A DNA stretch of 64,000 bases from Bryopsis sp. KO-2023 (lineage: Eukaryota; Chlorophyta; Ulvophyceae; Bryopsidales; Bryopsidaceae). The DNA lies in NCBI GenBank assembly GCA_030272585.1, contig BSYQ01000013.1:3073695-3137694 (forward strand), read 5' to 3'. This document shows positions 35,672 to 45,428 of this stretch, piece after piece (position 1 is the stretch's first letter; each line of letters opens with the position of its first letter). Under the pieces are notes generated by a model that saw only the letters and a list, made by a program, of their open reading frames with translations, was not told the origin of the DNA and made no database searches. Both the position numbers and the translations under genes were made by a program.

Positions 35672-38509
35672 ATGTCCGGCCAGACGCCGCCACAGCTACC
35701 ACCTATTCCACCTCCTGAGGAGGAAGAGGTGGTGGATAACCAACTAATTCCCGTGGTTTATCCAGATGTGGTGCACCCACCAGCGCAGCAAATACATGAT
35801 TTGCAGTGGGACAGACATGTACCCGACCAGGTTGAGGAACCGGACGAAGACTTAGACTCGGAACAAGAGTCGGAAGAGTCCGGGGACGAGGAGTATGATG
35901 AGGATATGGAGGACGTCCCGACAATAGAAGTCACCAACATCCTTCACCATGAACATCAGCACATAAACGTCCACCAGCAGGAGGTGCACGTTCATGGTGT
36001 GGACGAGGGACAACTTAGGGACACAGCTGAGCATGTGTATGCCGCTGTCTCCTCGAATGTGCAAGAGGTCGCACAAAACCTGGAAGGACAAGTTCACGAG
36101 CAGGTTCAGCGTGCAGAGTCGACCTTAAAAGGCGACCTGAAAGAGGAATATGAGCAGTTCGTGCTCTATGTCAGGAAGGAGGCCCAGAAGCTGGTCAATC
36201 AAAATACTGAGTCTATAGAAAGACAACAGAAATTGTTAGACCACCAGCACAAATTGCTGGAACAGAATATAAGGTCCACCGAGCGGATCGACAGGAATCT
36301 GTTGGGTAAATACGATAACGAGGCTATTCTGCAAGAGCGACTCGATCGACTGCAGGAATCAGCCCGTACCCAAGCTGAAGCTGTTGATCAGACCAATGCG
36401 CTCAGGGAGAAACAAATTCTGTCTCTGCAAGCCTCTCTGACAAAAGTTGCTGAAGGTATGCGCCTACAGCAGACAACGCTGGATAACCTAGCTCGGACTA
36501 CTGATGAGTCTCGGTGCGAGCAAGTCGACCACCAAGGCCAGCTAGACACACTCTCAAGCTTGGTAAGCCAGAGCCTAAAAGTGTTGCGGGACCTACACCA
36601 AGCCGAAGAACAACGCAAACAAAGAAGGGCGGAACGAGGCAGTGTGAGTTCTGATGACACTGCAGGAGGACACAGGTCGATGCAACTGATGGAGAAATTT
36701 CTATCAGACGCGACAGAGAAACAGCAGACTTTGGAAAGTAATCTCTCCAAGTATGTTGACTCGAAGTTCAAAGAAACACTGAGTGCGTGGAAAAAACGGG
36801 AGAAAGTTCGAGTCCCGGCTCAGGACCCAGTTGTAGTGGGTATGATGGGAGCAGGAACTGGCACGGTCACTTTGCCGGCCACGACAGCTGCAGCCACAAG
36901 CGTTCCTTTTGTGTCATCCACTCCTCTTACCAGTATCCCATTTCCGGTACCACCTGTTCCGGATCTGAGTACTTTTACTGGTCTAACCACGTTAGGAGGA
37001 TTGGGTGGTCGCAGCCCATCGACAACTGTCGCAGACTCCGTGGGTGGAGGTTCTCCATCTTCCTGGGGTTTATTTACATCCCCAAGAACACGGACGGCAT
37101 GGAGTCTTGCGCCGCCACAAACTATGGCAATGGGCGCACCATTCGGCCAAGCGGGTCAACTTGGCACAGCCAGACCCATACTTAGTGTCCCTGTAACGAG
37201 TGTGTTACCACCAACGACATCCATGTTAACACAACCACTGACGACAGTTCCGCTGTCTGTCTTCTATCCAATCCCGGCTCTTAACACCCAACCTGGTATG
37301 CAACCAGGAAACCAACCAGGCACCCAACCAAGTTTGGGACAATCCGTAAACCAATACGGAGCACCTTCCGCGAGTAACCCGTATTACGGGTGGGGTTCTT
37401 ATCCCTCAACTCCATCAAGCCAGCCACAGGGTGGAAATCGATCTGGTGGTGGTGGAGGGGGACCCGGAGGTGGACCTGGGGGTGGAGGCGGAGGCGGAGG
37501 AGGACCACCTGGAAGTGGAGGGGGATCTTTCCTTTCCGGACCAGGTGGAGGTGGGGGTGGTGGATGGCCGTACCACCCAGGTGGAGGTGGAGGTGGCGGA
37601 GGTGGAGGTGGGGGTCCTCCAGACCCTAACCAAGGCTTTGCTGCTCCGCAAGATCGCCACGGACGGATTCCGTCATCCGTTCGTATTCCTTTCCCAAAGG
37701 CCTTCTCAGGTGATGGTCAGCGATGGATCAGAGATTGGCAACTAGAAATGACGGTCTATTGCCAGACTTTGGACATCGATGAGAGCGTATGGTTCAGGCT
37801 CTTCCGCAGTAACCTGACTGGAGCTGCTGCTCAGTGGCGAAACGTCCAGGATCTGCGTACAAGGGAAGGAAAAAGACATCCAATCACAAATTGGATTGAG
37901 TTTGTTGAGGAACTGGTCCAAGCATTTGAACCCACCAGAATGTCTGATGTAGCCAGGCGCTCCTTACGGAACCTGAAACAGACTGGGTCAGTGCATCAGT
38001 ACATTGTTGCTTTCCGAGAACAAGTGCTGAGGATTCCCAACATGACAGATGAAGAACAATACTTCTTCTTCGTGGACGGATTAAAGTTCCATATCAAACA
38101 ACAAACTGTGGCTCAAGTGCCGCACGGCATTGAGTTGGCGATCCAGACGGCGGCTCGTCTTGATGCTATTGCCTCATCCGGAGGAGGAAACTTTCGTGGC
38201 CGCGGACGGTGGCGCGGAGGTAAAGGCCGAGGCCAAAATAAAAAGCAAAACCAACCCCAAACTGATAAGGCAAACCAGATGGGTGGCCAACAGCAACCTC
38301 AGCCAGACCAGGCACAAAACATTGGCCAAGGTCGAGGTCGGGGAAGGGGTGGTGGCCGAGGTCGCGGACGAGGTGGTGGCAGGAATCAAGGACGTGGAGG
38401 TGGAGGCGTAAATCCTAAATGCTATATGTGTGGAAAAACTGGACATATTCAAAGTAAGTGTCCAGAGGGCGAAAAGTTCAAGAAATGGTTAAACGAAAAA
38501 GCCGGATGA
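35672..38509 (+). CDS. gag: Element 4 Gag polyprotein
   Basis: 945 residues from ATG at 35672; the frame is open further upstream but without ATG. Order: acidic/Pro-rich N-terminus (EEEEVVD; DSEQESEESGDEEYDED), His-rich stretch, long coiled coil (about residues 125-390), Pro/Thr/Gln linker, a Gly-rich block with runs of up to 12 Gly (about 600-665), the capsid-type gag domain (about 680-830), Arg-Gly-rich tail, and a canonical CCHC knuckle at C917, C920, H925, C930. It forms the element's particle. The coiled coil and Gly block are shared with Elements 1 and 3. Confidence 0.93.
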   Translation: MSGQTPPQLPPIPPPEEEEVVDNQLIPVVYPDVVHPPAQQIHDLQWDRHVPDQVEEPDEDLDSEQESEESGDEEYDEDMEDVPTIEVTNILHHEHQHINVHQQEVHVHGVDEGQLRDTAEHVYAAVSSNVQEVAQNLEGQVHEQVQRAESTLKGDLKEEYEQFVLYVRKEAQKLVNQNTESIERQQKLLDHQHKLLEQNIRSTERIDRNLLGKYDNEAILQERLDRLQESARTQAEAVDQTNALREKQILSLQASLTKVAEGMRLQQTTLDNLARTTDESRCEQVDHQGQLDTLSSLVSQSLKVLRDLHQAEEQRKQRRAERGSVSSDDTAGGHRSMQLMEKFLSDATEKQQTLESNLSKYVDSKFKETLSAWKKREKVRVPAQDPVVVGMMGAGTGTVTLPATTAAATSVPFVSSTPLTSIPFPVPPVPDLSTFTGLTTLGGLGGRSPSTTVADSVGGGSPSSWGLFTSPRTRTAWSLAPPQTMAMGAPFGQAGQLGTARPILSVPVTSVLPPTTSMLTQPLTTVPLSVFYPIPALNTQPGMQPGNQPGTQPSLGQSVNQYGAPSASNPYYGWGSYPSTPSSQPQGGNRSGGGGGGPGGGPGGGGGGGGGPPGSGGGSFLSGPGGGGGGGWPYHPGGGGGGGGGGGGPPDPNQGFAAPQDRHGRIPSSVRIPFPKAFSGDGQRWIRDWQLEMTVYCQTLDIDESVWFRLFRSNLTGAAAQWRNVQDLRTREGKRHPITNWIEFVEELVQAFEPTRMSDVARRSLRNLKQTGSVHQYIVAFREQVLRIPNMTDEEQYFFFVDGLKFHIKQQTVAQVPHGIELAIQTAARLDAIASSGGGNFRGRGRWRGGKGRGQNKKQNQPQTDKANQMGGQQQPQPDQAQNIGQGRGRGRGGGRGRGRGGGRNQGRGGGGVNPKCYMCGKTGHIQSKCPEGEKFKKWLNEKAG

Positions 38510-41500
38510 ACAGAGCCCAGACTCGTTCGGCGAAACGCAGAAGGGCACGCCGTCACAGATATAAGCAGCGCCAGAAACTTCTTAGAAAAGAAAGGTTAGC
38601 TCGAAATGCAGAAGTGAATAAAAGAGCACAAGGGGAAATAGAAAAGAATGCTACCCAAGGTGCAGAGGGATCGATTATGAGTGCTAAGTTGGAAACGCGA
38701 TCCAGTAAGTGCAGCACGCTTACTAGGACAAGTTCAGAATCAAGTTCGGAACCTGTCGACTCTGTTCATGGAGACCTTGGTAGTCCTGAAGGAACTGAGA
38801 ATTCGGTATCGTTCCCACCTCAAGGAACGAAACGAAGTCCGGAAGGAAGGGAACCCGCAAGGGAATCAAATAAGCCTGCCACTCGTTCACCACCAACTGA
38901 CGAGTCAGCAGCCCCTGTTCAGGGAACAGGTAGAGGACAAAAAGTGGATGAAGGTCAGTATTCACCTTCTGAGCGTATGTTACCACTAGGAGGTCCTAAC
39001 CATTTGAAATTTATGGGATATGAGATCCGAGCCAGATTAGGAGGAGTACCGATCTCCGCCTATGTTGATTGTGGTGCAACGGAGAACTACATTACCAAGA
39101 AACTAGTCACGAGACTGAAACTCGAAACAACCGAGTGCAAAAAGGGAGTCACTTTGGCGGACGGAACCCTATGTTCACTTGATCGGCGATGCGAAGACTT
39201 GCAGCTCAGGATGGGTACTTATACCACAACCCTTTCCGCAGACGTCTTCCCAAACCTTTCATATGACATGATACTAGGGCTTCCTTGGTTGATGCAGACC
39301 AATCCCAAACTGGACTTTGCAACAGGCACGCTCAAAGTTCCAGTGGGTGCTGGATGGACAACTGTTCCTATGAAGGAACGACCATCAGATTACTTACAGC
39401 ACCTAGCACCGGCTATTGATACAGTCTCAGCGAAGAAGTTATTCTCGCTCGTGAAGAACAGTCCAGAAGTTGATCAGGCATACCTTGTGGTTGTGCGACC
39501 AACCACCCCGGAAGATATGGCACATCTCATGCAGTATCCATATCCGGGAATTCCAGAAGAGCGTTTGAACGCTACTGAAACCACACCAGCTTATCTCCAG
39601 CCGGATGTGGAAAAGGTAATGCATTCGGGTCTCGACCCAAGGATCAAGGCTGTCCTCACAAGTTTCAAGGATGTGTTCCCGAAAGACTTACCACCCGGCG
39701 TTCCTCCAGTCAGAAAAGGCCACGAATTTAAGGTGGACCTGGAGGACGAACAAATGACCCCAATCCACCGTCCCTTGTACAAACTCTCTCCAGCCGAGCT
39801 GGACGAAGTTAGGACACAGGTGGATTACCTCCTCGACCAAAGGAAGATCCGACCCTCCGAGAGTCCCTGGGGCGCACCCATACTCTTTGTTCCCAAGAAA
39901 GACGGAGGGTTGAGAATGTGTGTGGATTACCGTTGGATAAACAAATTCACGGTAAAGAATAGGTATCCACTCCCTCTTCCTGAGGAGTTAATGGACCGTC
40001 TCGCCAGAGCGAAGATCTATACGAAGATCGACCTCCGCTCAGGCTACTGGCAGTTCCCCGTTCGACCCAAGGATACTCCCAAGACGGCATTCCGGACGAG
40101 ATACGGACATTTCGAATTTCTCGTGTGTCCGTTCGGAATGACCAACTGCCCAGCCCAGTTCCAGACCATGGTTCAGGATTTGCTGGGGGAGTTCCTTGAC
40201 GAGTTTGTAGTGGTGTTTATCGACGACATCCTGGTCTTTTCCAACTCGGTGGAAGAGCACGTCGAGCACCTAAAACTGGTCTTTGAACGGTTGCGGAAAC
40301 ATAAGTTGTACGCAAAAGCCAGTAAGTGCGAAGTAGGGGTAGCAGAGACGGACTACCTGGGGTATCATTTGTCGGAAAAAGGCCTTCAACCGATGCAGGA
40401 TAAGGTTAAGGCTATTCAACAATGGAAGGAGTTAACTTCGGTCACTGATGTGCGAAGTTTCCTGGGAATGGTATCTTACTATCGTAAGTTCATTCCTGAG
40501 TTCGCTAGGATTGCGAGTCCCTTGACAGATCTAACCAAGAAGGATACTGTCTGGGAATGGGGGCTGAACCAACGCAATGCCTACAACGAACTTAAGGATC
40601 GGATTAGCCGCGCACCGATCTTACTCCTTCCTGATCCGGCTAAGGAGTACACCGTAATAACGGATGCATCTGGAACTGCATATGGAGCGGTTCTTACCCA
40701 GGATCATGGGAAAGGTTTGCAACCAATTGCATACCTTTCCAGACGATTAAAACCAGCTGAAACGCGATACTCCGCATATGAGCGGGAGCTGGGGGCAATA
40801 GCATATGCTTTAGCCCAGTGGCGACACTACCTTGAGGGATGCGATGGGGGTGTGAAGGTGTTGACGGACCACAAACCGATCACCCACTTCATGAACCAGA
40901 GCACGTTGTCGCGGACCCAAACCCGGTGGTTAAACTCAGGGTTTTTCCAATCCATAGGTCCAAAAATCGTCTATATCCAGGGGAAAGCCAATGTCTTGGC
41001 TGATGCGTTATCCCGGAGCCTTCCTGGTCCGCCAGACCAGCTCAATAACCTCTCCACTTGGGAAGTGGCAGAGAAGGAGGCATGGAAAGAGGCTTTGAGA
41101 AGTGATGAACAACTCAAGCCTATCTTTGAAAGGATGGAACGAGGGGTTTCTCCGCAATACAAGCTGGACGACGGGTTCTTGTATTATACCAAGACAGACC
41201 CAGGTCCTAGTTTGCTTGTGGTCCCTGCTTCTTTTCAGAAACGGATTCTGGAAGAGCATCACGACGTTCCCAGTGCCGGTCATGTTGGAGCAGACCGCAT
41301 GACCGAAGTACTTACCCGCAGTTACTGGTGGAAAGGCGTTGGGTTAGCCGTAAAGGCATACGTGAAAACGTGCCCAACTTGTCAACTAAACAAATCGGAC
41401 TTGCAAAGACAGAAAGGTCTTTTGCAGCCGTTGCCTATCCCAGACCAGAAATGGGAACAGATCACGACGGACTTGGTTACCGACCTACCGTCTTCCCATG

Positions 41501-42576
41501 GCTTCACAGCAATCGCTGTCTTTGTAGACCGATTGACGAAGTATGCGAGGTTCGTACCCTGTAACAAAACTATCACGGCGCCAGAATACGCAAAGCTGTT
41601 CGTGGAGAACATATACAAACACTACGGGCTGCCTAAAATCATAGTTTCGGATCGGGATCCAAGGTTCACAAGTTTGTTCTGGACCTCCCTTTTCAAACTT
41701 TTAGGTACTCAGCTCCGGATGAGCACTGCATACCATCCTCAAACGGATGGGCAGTCGGAAGTCACCATCCGGGTGCTGGAGGATTTCCTGCGTCCGTATG
41801 TGGAACGGTACCCAGACCGTTGGGTGGATTATTTGCCGACCGCGGAATTTGCCGCAAATAATTCACGAAATGTCTCCACAGGCTACGCGCCAGCCCATCT
41901 TCTGTATGGCCAGAACATGGGGCAGATAGTTGTTGCCAGGAAGGGAGTTCGGACGGGCGATGAATCGGAAATGGCGGCTGAGATGGTACGTCGAATGGAC
42001 GACCAAATGCGAAACGCTAAGGCGAAATACGCAGAGGCACAGAACCGCATGTGCACCTCAGCAAACAAACGTCGAAGGAAAGTGGAGTTTCAGGTTGGCG
42101 ATGAAGTGCTGGTACAAAGCAAGTATATTCCCCTTGCTTCACTTCAGAAAATCCCACCGAAAATCCGCCGACGATTTGTTGGACCTTTCCGGGTGGCTAG
42201 CCGAATTGGGGCTGTCGCCTACCGTCTTGACCTTCCCGACCACTGGAAAATCCACCCAACTTTCCATGTGTCGAAACTGAAGGCTTACTCTCGGCTTGAT
42301 GACGATCAGCGAGAGATAGACGCTCCAGAGGGGGAGCTAGTGGATGGAACCATCGAATTCGAGGTCGAGCGCATCCTCAGAGATCGGGGCACTACTCGCA
42401 AGGAGTACCTGATCCTTTGGAAGGGCTACGATTTGATGGAATCCACCTGGGAGCCAGAAAGCCACCTGGCCAATGCCCAGGACTTGCTTAAGGAGTACTT
42501 AGCCAACAAACCGGAGAATAAACAAGTGACCCAGTCTAAGAAAAAGACTAGGGCCCAACGCAGAACTCGAACCTAA
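38458..42576 (+). CDS. pol: Element 4 Pol polyprotein with chromodomain
   Basis: 1372 open codons in the -1 frame, opening with GTG after a TAA, so made by frameshifting. Order: basic N-terminus and Ser/Glu-rich linker; protease with D204-C205-G206, where Cys replaces the usual Thr or Ser; reverse transcriptase with SPWGAP and catalytic FIDD (587-590); RNase H with TDAS; integrase H-x-x-x-x-x-x-H...C-x2-C (about 932-977); the DDE core with acidic residues near 1004, 1065 and 1101; and a chromodomain (about 1296-1350) with EFEVERIL, YLILWKGY and STWEP, followed by a short Lys/Arg tail. Apart from the protease change all catalytic residues are present. Confidence 0.95.
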   Translation: MSRGRKVQEMVKRKSRMNRAQTRSAKRRRARRHRYKQRQKLLRKERLARNAEVNKRAQGEIEKNATQGAEGSIMSAKLETRSSKCSTLTRTSSESSSEPVDSVHGDLGSPEGTENSVSFPPQGTKRSPEGREPARESNKPATRSPPTDESAAPVQGTGRGQKVDEGQYSPSERMLPLGGPNHLKFMGYEIRARLGGVPISAYVDCGATENYITKKLVTRLKLETTECKKGVTLADGTLCSLDRRCEDLQLRMGTYTTTLSADVFPNLSYDMILGLPWLMQTNPKLDFATGTLKVPVGAGWTTVPMKERPSDYLQHLAPAIDTVSAKKLFSLVKNSPEVDQAYLVVVRPTTPEDMAHLMQYPYPGIPEERLNATETTPAYLQPDVEKVMHSGLDPRIKAVLTSFKDVFPKDLPPGVPPVRKGHEFKVDLEDEQMTPIHRPLYKLSPAELDEVRTQVDYLLDQRKIRPSESPWGAPILFVPKKDGGLRMCVDYRWINKFTVKNRYPLPLPEELMDRLARAKIYTKIDLRSGYWQFPVRPKDTPKTAFRTRYGHFEFLVCPFGMTNCPAQFQTMVQDLLGEFLDEFVVVFIDDILVFSNSVEEHVEHLKLVFERLRKHKLYAKASKCEVGVAETDYLGYHLSEKGLQPMQDKVKAIQQWKELTSVTDVRSFLGMVSYYRKFIPEFARIASPLTDLTKKDTVWEWGLNQRNAYNELKDRISRAPILLLPDPAKEYTVITDASGTAYGAVLTQDHGKGLQPIAYLSRRLKPAETRYSAYERELGAIAYALAQWRHYLEGCDGGVKVLTDHKPITHFMNQSTLSRTQTRWLNSGFFQSIGPKIVYIQGKANVLADALSRSLPGPPDQLNNLSTWEVAEKEAWKEALRSDEQLKPIFERMERGVSPQYKLDDGFLYYTKTDPGPSLLVVPASFQKRILEEHHDVPSAGHVGADRMTEVLTRSYWWKGVGLAVKAYVKTCPTCQLNKSDLQRQKGLLQPLPIPDQKWEQITTDLVTDLPSSHGFTAIAVFVDRLTKYARFVPCNKTITAPEYAKLFVENIYKHYGLPKIIVSDRDPRFTSLFWTSLFKLLGTQLRMSTAYHPQTDGQSEVTIRVLEDFLRPYVERYPDRWVDYLPTAEFAANNSRNVSTGYAPAHLLYGQNMGQIVVARKGVRTGDESEMAAEMVRRMDDQMRNAKAKYAEAQNRMCTSANKRRRKVEFQVGDEVLVQSKYIPLASLQKIPPKIRRRFVGPFRVASRIGAVAYRLDLPDHWKIHPTFHVSKLKAYSRLDDDQREIDAPEGELVDGTIEFEVERILRDRGTTRKEYLILWKGYDLMESTWEPESHLANAQDLLKEYLANKPENKQVTQSKKKTRAQRRTRT
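38488..38494 (+). promoter_or_regulatory. Element 4 -1 frameshift site (GTTAAAC)
   Basis: Read in the gag frame as G-TTA-AAC, five codons before the gag stop and inside the 52-base window in which both frames are open (38458-38509). GUUAAAC is a known functional slippery heptamer in arteriviruses. Confidence 0.75.
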
Positions 42577-43204
42577 ACAGGGATCATTACCACTCTGTTC
42601 ACGCTCGACTTAATACTATCCTTCCAGCTGGGGGAAAAATATTAAGCCGAGAAAGTCGATTTGGAATGCTATCCAGATGGGATACCAAAAAGACTTAGGA
42701 AAAGAGCACCAAGTAGAACTCCCGGAAAAGCCGAGGGAAAGTTTCCATCTTTTCCTAGGGAAAGTTTCCATCTTTTCCGGCGAACGGGTTGCTATCTTTT
42801 CCCGTGACAGAACTGTAGACGGTTCGCAGGACGGGCTAGGGGTCAGTTTTCTTTCCGGGGAGGTTTACCTAACGCACAACTCACACGCTCATAGCGACTG
42901 ACAACAGGTGATGGGGACATTGGATCAAGTGATGGGTTAATGTCCGACCTGGAGGTCACGTGATTGCGCCGCAGGTGGAACTGAGTTGACATAAGCAAGT
43001 TAGGGTAAAATCAAATAGGCACGAACCCGTGTGGTGACGGCGACCTCCATAGAGTGTCACGTTACCGAGGTACGTTAGCTAATACGCCTAGCGTATCTTA
43101 AAGCGGACTTGCGATCATTTTGTCCTGGTTATTCTCGGCGCGCATACAGAAAAGTCGGAGACTAGTCGGAGAACAAAGCGCAGCCAACACAAAAAAAAAA
43201 GAGA
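42577..43204 (+). other. Element 4 pol-ORF3 spacer
   Basis: 628 bp without a gene. It contains a 23-bp direct repeat (42735-42757 and 42758-42780), a stretch GGTCACGTGATTGCGCCGC (42954-42972) that matches the satellite at 18 of 19 positions, a possible splice acceptor (CGCATACAG, ending 43149), and ten A directly before ORF3. Confidence 0.6.
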
Positions 43205-44965
43205 ATGCCAAAGCACAGCCCGATCATGTGGCGCAGTGGTGATAAGGCGGTTGAGGGAAAGGAGTCAAGTGGAAAACAACTGGGTGGCAGCGGAAAAACG
43301 AAAGGCAGTGGCGGCGAGAAAGGCGGAAAAGGAAAAAGTGGAACTCTCGCCGACGCTTGCCCACCCAGAGGGGAACCCAAACCACTTATCACACCACCTC
43401 CTAAGGCGAAAATCATGAAAACTCTCCCAGCTCCTTCGGTGCTTTCGAAACTTCGGAACTTCGAAACATCGTTGCTGAAAGGCACCTCAAAGATCGTGAT
43501 CCGCCCACCGACAGAGTTGCCGGAAAAACTGCCGGAAAAACCTAGTTCCAGAACAGGAAAAACACTCGACCGGGACGCCGACCCAGCTACTCTCCAAGCT
43601 AGGTGTCAACGGTTACAAGACGATGTGTTGGAACTCCGTGCAGAACGCGACGCACAACGCGCGCGGGCGGATCAGGCAGAGAAGCACTTGAAAAAGTTCG
43701 AGGGTGCAGCTCACCGCCTCTGCAATCAAGTTAACCAACTTGAACACGATCTAAAAATCGCTCAACAAGCGAGGGGAACAGCCGAACAAGAGCTGAGGCA
43801 GCTTCAAAAGGAACTCGACACTGCGAACCAGACGCAGAAAAAGCTGCAATCGCAGTTGACGAAACAGCAGCCGCACCTGACGTCCACAGACGAAAGGTCG
43901 GCCTGGCAAACGGCTGTGTACTCATCTGAGGCACAGTCCGGGTTAATGAGCCGGTTGCTACACAGTGTTCCCGCACGTCTTGGGGACTACGTGGAAAACC
44001 TTTGTCGGGCGACGATGGACGACATCATCGAACAGGGTGCTGGAGCTGCTGCTGCGATCAGAGACGGAGAGGAGCCTGTCTACTACGGCAAAGGGAACGT
44101 TCCGGTTAACCACCGGCTAGCCGGGTATGACTATACGCAGGTGCACAAAACACTCGAGAGAATCAGAAATCGTGCACCGGGGCACTTCGAGGTTCCCGAC
44201 GTTGCAGACGATATGCTCTCAGAGCCACAACCCAGGAGAATCCGCGACCTGACCGGGGGACAGACCGGGGGAAAGACCGACGAAAAGTCGGCGCCCAAGA
44301 AAAGGAAGGAGAGAGAGGAAGAGGAAGCGCTCGCCGACATGTCCAAGAGGTTCAAGGACAGGCGTGGGGAAAAGCCACCGATCTGCTTGTGGTGCTATTC
44401 GCCGCCGGCGCTGGCGGATAGCTACGTGATCACCACATGCACGAGCCACACGGTGTGCCGAACCCACTGGAACCTCATGATTATCCTCGTGCGCTTATAC
44501 GGGGTGTGGCAGGAACAGCGAATCGACCCGCCACAGGTTCAGCTGAAGGACCTACATTTGGACATGCGGGAGCCAGACTTCCAGCCACTCCTTCAGGCTC
44601 CACCCACGACCCAGACTCTCACTGAGTGCTATCAGTGCTTGAGAAGGGACATGGGCTTTCCGAAAGGCCTTGCCCTGAAGCGCTTGGGTCCGTTGGTGAA
44701 AAAGTGGGCGGAGGAGTATGAGAAGCAGGAAAAAGAGAGAACACCCGAACCAGAAACAAAAGGAGAACAGGACCCAGAACAGGACGAAGGAAAAAGTCCT
44801 TCCGTGTCCAGCAGGAGTCCATCCTCGGAGCCCTCGTCTTTGGGACCTCTTCCTCCACCTTTGGATGAGGATTTCCCTCCTTTGGATGTGGATGAGGACG
44901 AGCCTCCGATCGACTTGGTGGCAGAGCCAGTCGATGAACCAGCTGAACAACCAGCTGGCGGCTGA
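43205..44965 (+). CDS. Element 4 ORF3: coiled-coil plus RING-like Cys/His protein
   Basis: 586 residues from the ATG right after a run of ten A. Lys/Gly-rich N-terminus; strong coiled coil at about 125-222 (LQARCQRLQDDVLELRAERD and onward); a globular region (about 230-345) without recognisable family; a nuclear-localisation-like PKKRKERE (364-371); then the Cys/His array C394, C397, C412, H415, C418, H421, C475, C478. This is C-x2-C-x14-C-x2-H-x2-C-x2-H-x53-C-x2-C, within RING spacing. The C-terminus is acidic and Pro-rich. There is no signal peptide or transmembrane helix. It is the longest and only undisturbed copy of the ORF3 type in the Element 1/3/4 lineage. Function is inferred only from architecture. 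Confidence 0.78.
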   Translation: MPKHSPIMWRSGDKAVEGKESSGKQLGGSGKTKGSGGEKGGKGKSGTLADACPPRGEPKPLITPPPKAKIMKTLPAPSVLSKLRNFETSLLKGTSKIVIRPPTELPEKLPEKPSSRTGKTLDRDADPATLQARCQRLQDDVLELRAERDAQRARADQAEKHLKKFEGAAHRLCNQVNQLEHDLKIAQQARGTAEQELRQLQKELDTANQTQKKLQSQLTKQQPHLTSTDERSAWQTAVYSSEAQSGLMSRLLHSVPARLGDYVENLCRATMDDIIEQGAGAAAAIRDGEEPVYYGKGNVPVNHRLAGYDYTQVHKTLERIRNRAPGHFEVPDVADDMLSEPQPRRIRDLTGGQTGGKTDEKSAPKKRKEREEEEALADMSKRFKDRRGEKPPICLWCYSPPALADSYVITTCTSHTVCRTHWNLMIILVRLYGVWQEQRIDPPQVQLKDLHLDMREPDFQPLLQAPPTTQTLTECYQCLRRDMGFPKGLALKRLGPLVKKWAEEYEKQEKERTPEPETKGEQDPEQDEGKSPSVSSRSPSSEPSSLGPLPPPLDEDFPPLDVDEDEPPIDLVAEPVDEPAEQPAGG

Positions 44966-45231
44966 GATGGGTTCTGGAGTGACAACGAAAAGCAGACCAA
45001 GCCGGAGACCAAGCTACCGTCCAAGCCAGAGACCAAGCCTCAAGACAGAACGGGGTTTTTCTGTGGGGTTGAGCATGGGTTTGGTTTGGGATTTTTCATC
45101 GGTTTGTTTGGGGTTTAGTTTGACGTTTAGTTGGGGTTTTTGTTGTGGGTTTGTTTGGGGTTTCTTTTTCTTCTAGTTCGCCCTTTTTCTTTCTTTCTTT
45201 CCAGGGTTGTGACGGGTGTGGACACCCTCTC
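44966..45231 (+). other. Element 4 3' non-coding region
   Basis: 266 bp, first A/C/G-rich with repeated CAAGCC(G/A)GAGACCAAGC, then T/G-rich with repeated GTTTGGGGTTT. No gene seen. Confidence 0.6.
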
Positions 45232-45249
45232 GTGGGGGGGGGGACAAAT
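45232..45249 (+). promoter_or_regulatory. Element 4 polypurine tract
   Basis: A G-run of ten plus ACAAAT directly before the 3' LTR. Confidence 0.75.
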
Positions 45250-45423
45250 TGATAGTAGTAACTCGGGTTTGGGGTGTTATGTAGTACAATTGGGAGTACG
45301 ACAGGGTTTATAGGGCAGGGGGCCCTCCTGTAAAAATTAATCTTCCCAGTGACTCTCTCTCTCTCTATCTCTGTGTGTGTGTGTGTGTGTGCTTGTGTCT
45401 CGGGGTCCTAGACCCCCTTATCA
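45250..45423 (+). repeat. Element 4 3' LTR
   Basis: 174 bp, no difference seen from 34754-34927; followed by GTTAC (45424-45428). Confidence 0.96.
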
Positions 45424-45428
45424 GTTAC

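Larger units (their letters stand above)
34754..45423 (+). mobile_element. Element 4: Ty3/gypsy chromovirus with a third ORF
   Basis: 10,670 bp; 174-bp TG...CA LTRs that look identical; target duplication GTTAC at 34749-34753 and 45424-45428, inside gag of Element 3 and in opposite orientation. All three ORFs (gag, pol, ORF3) are open and it is not interrupted, so it is the most complete element of the Element 1/3/4 lineage here. The short LTRs contain (CT)n and (GT)n runs. Confidence 0.97.
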
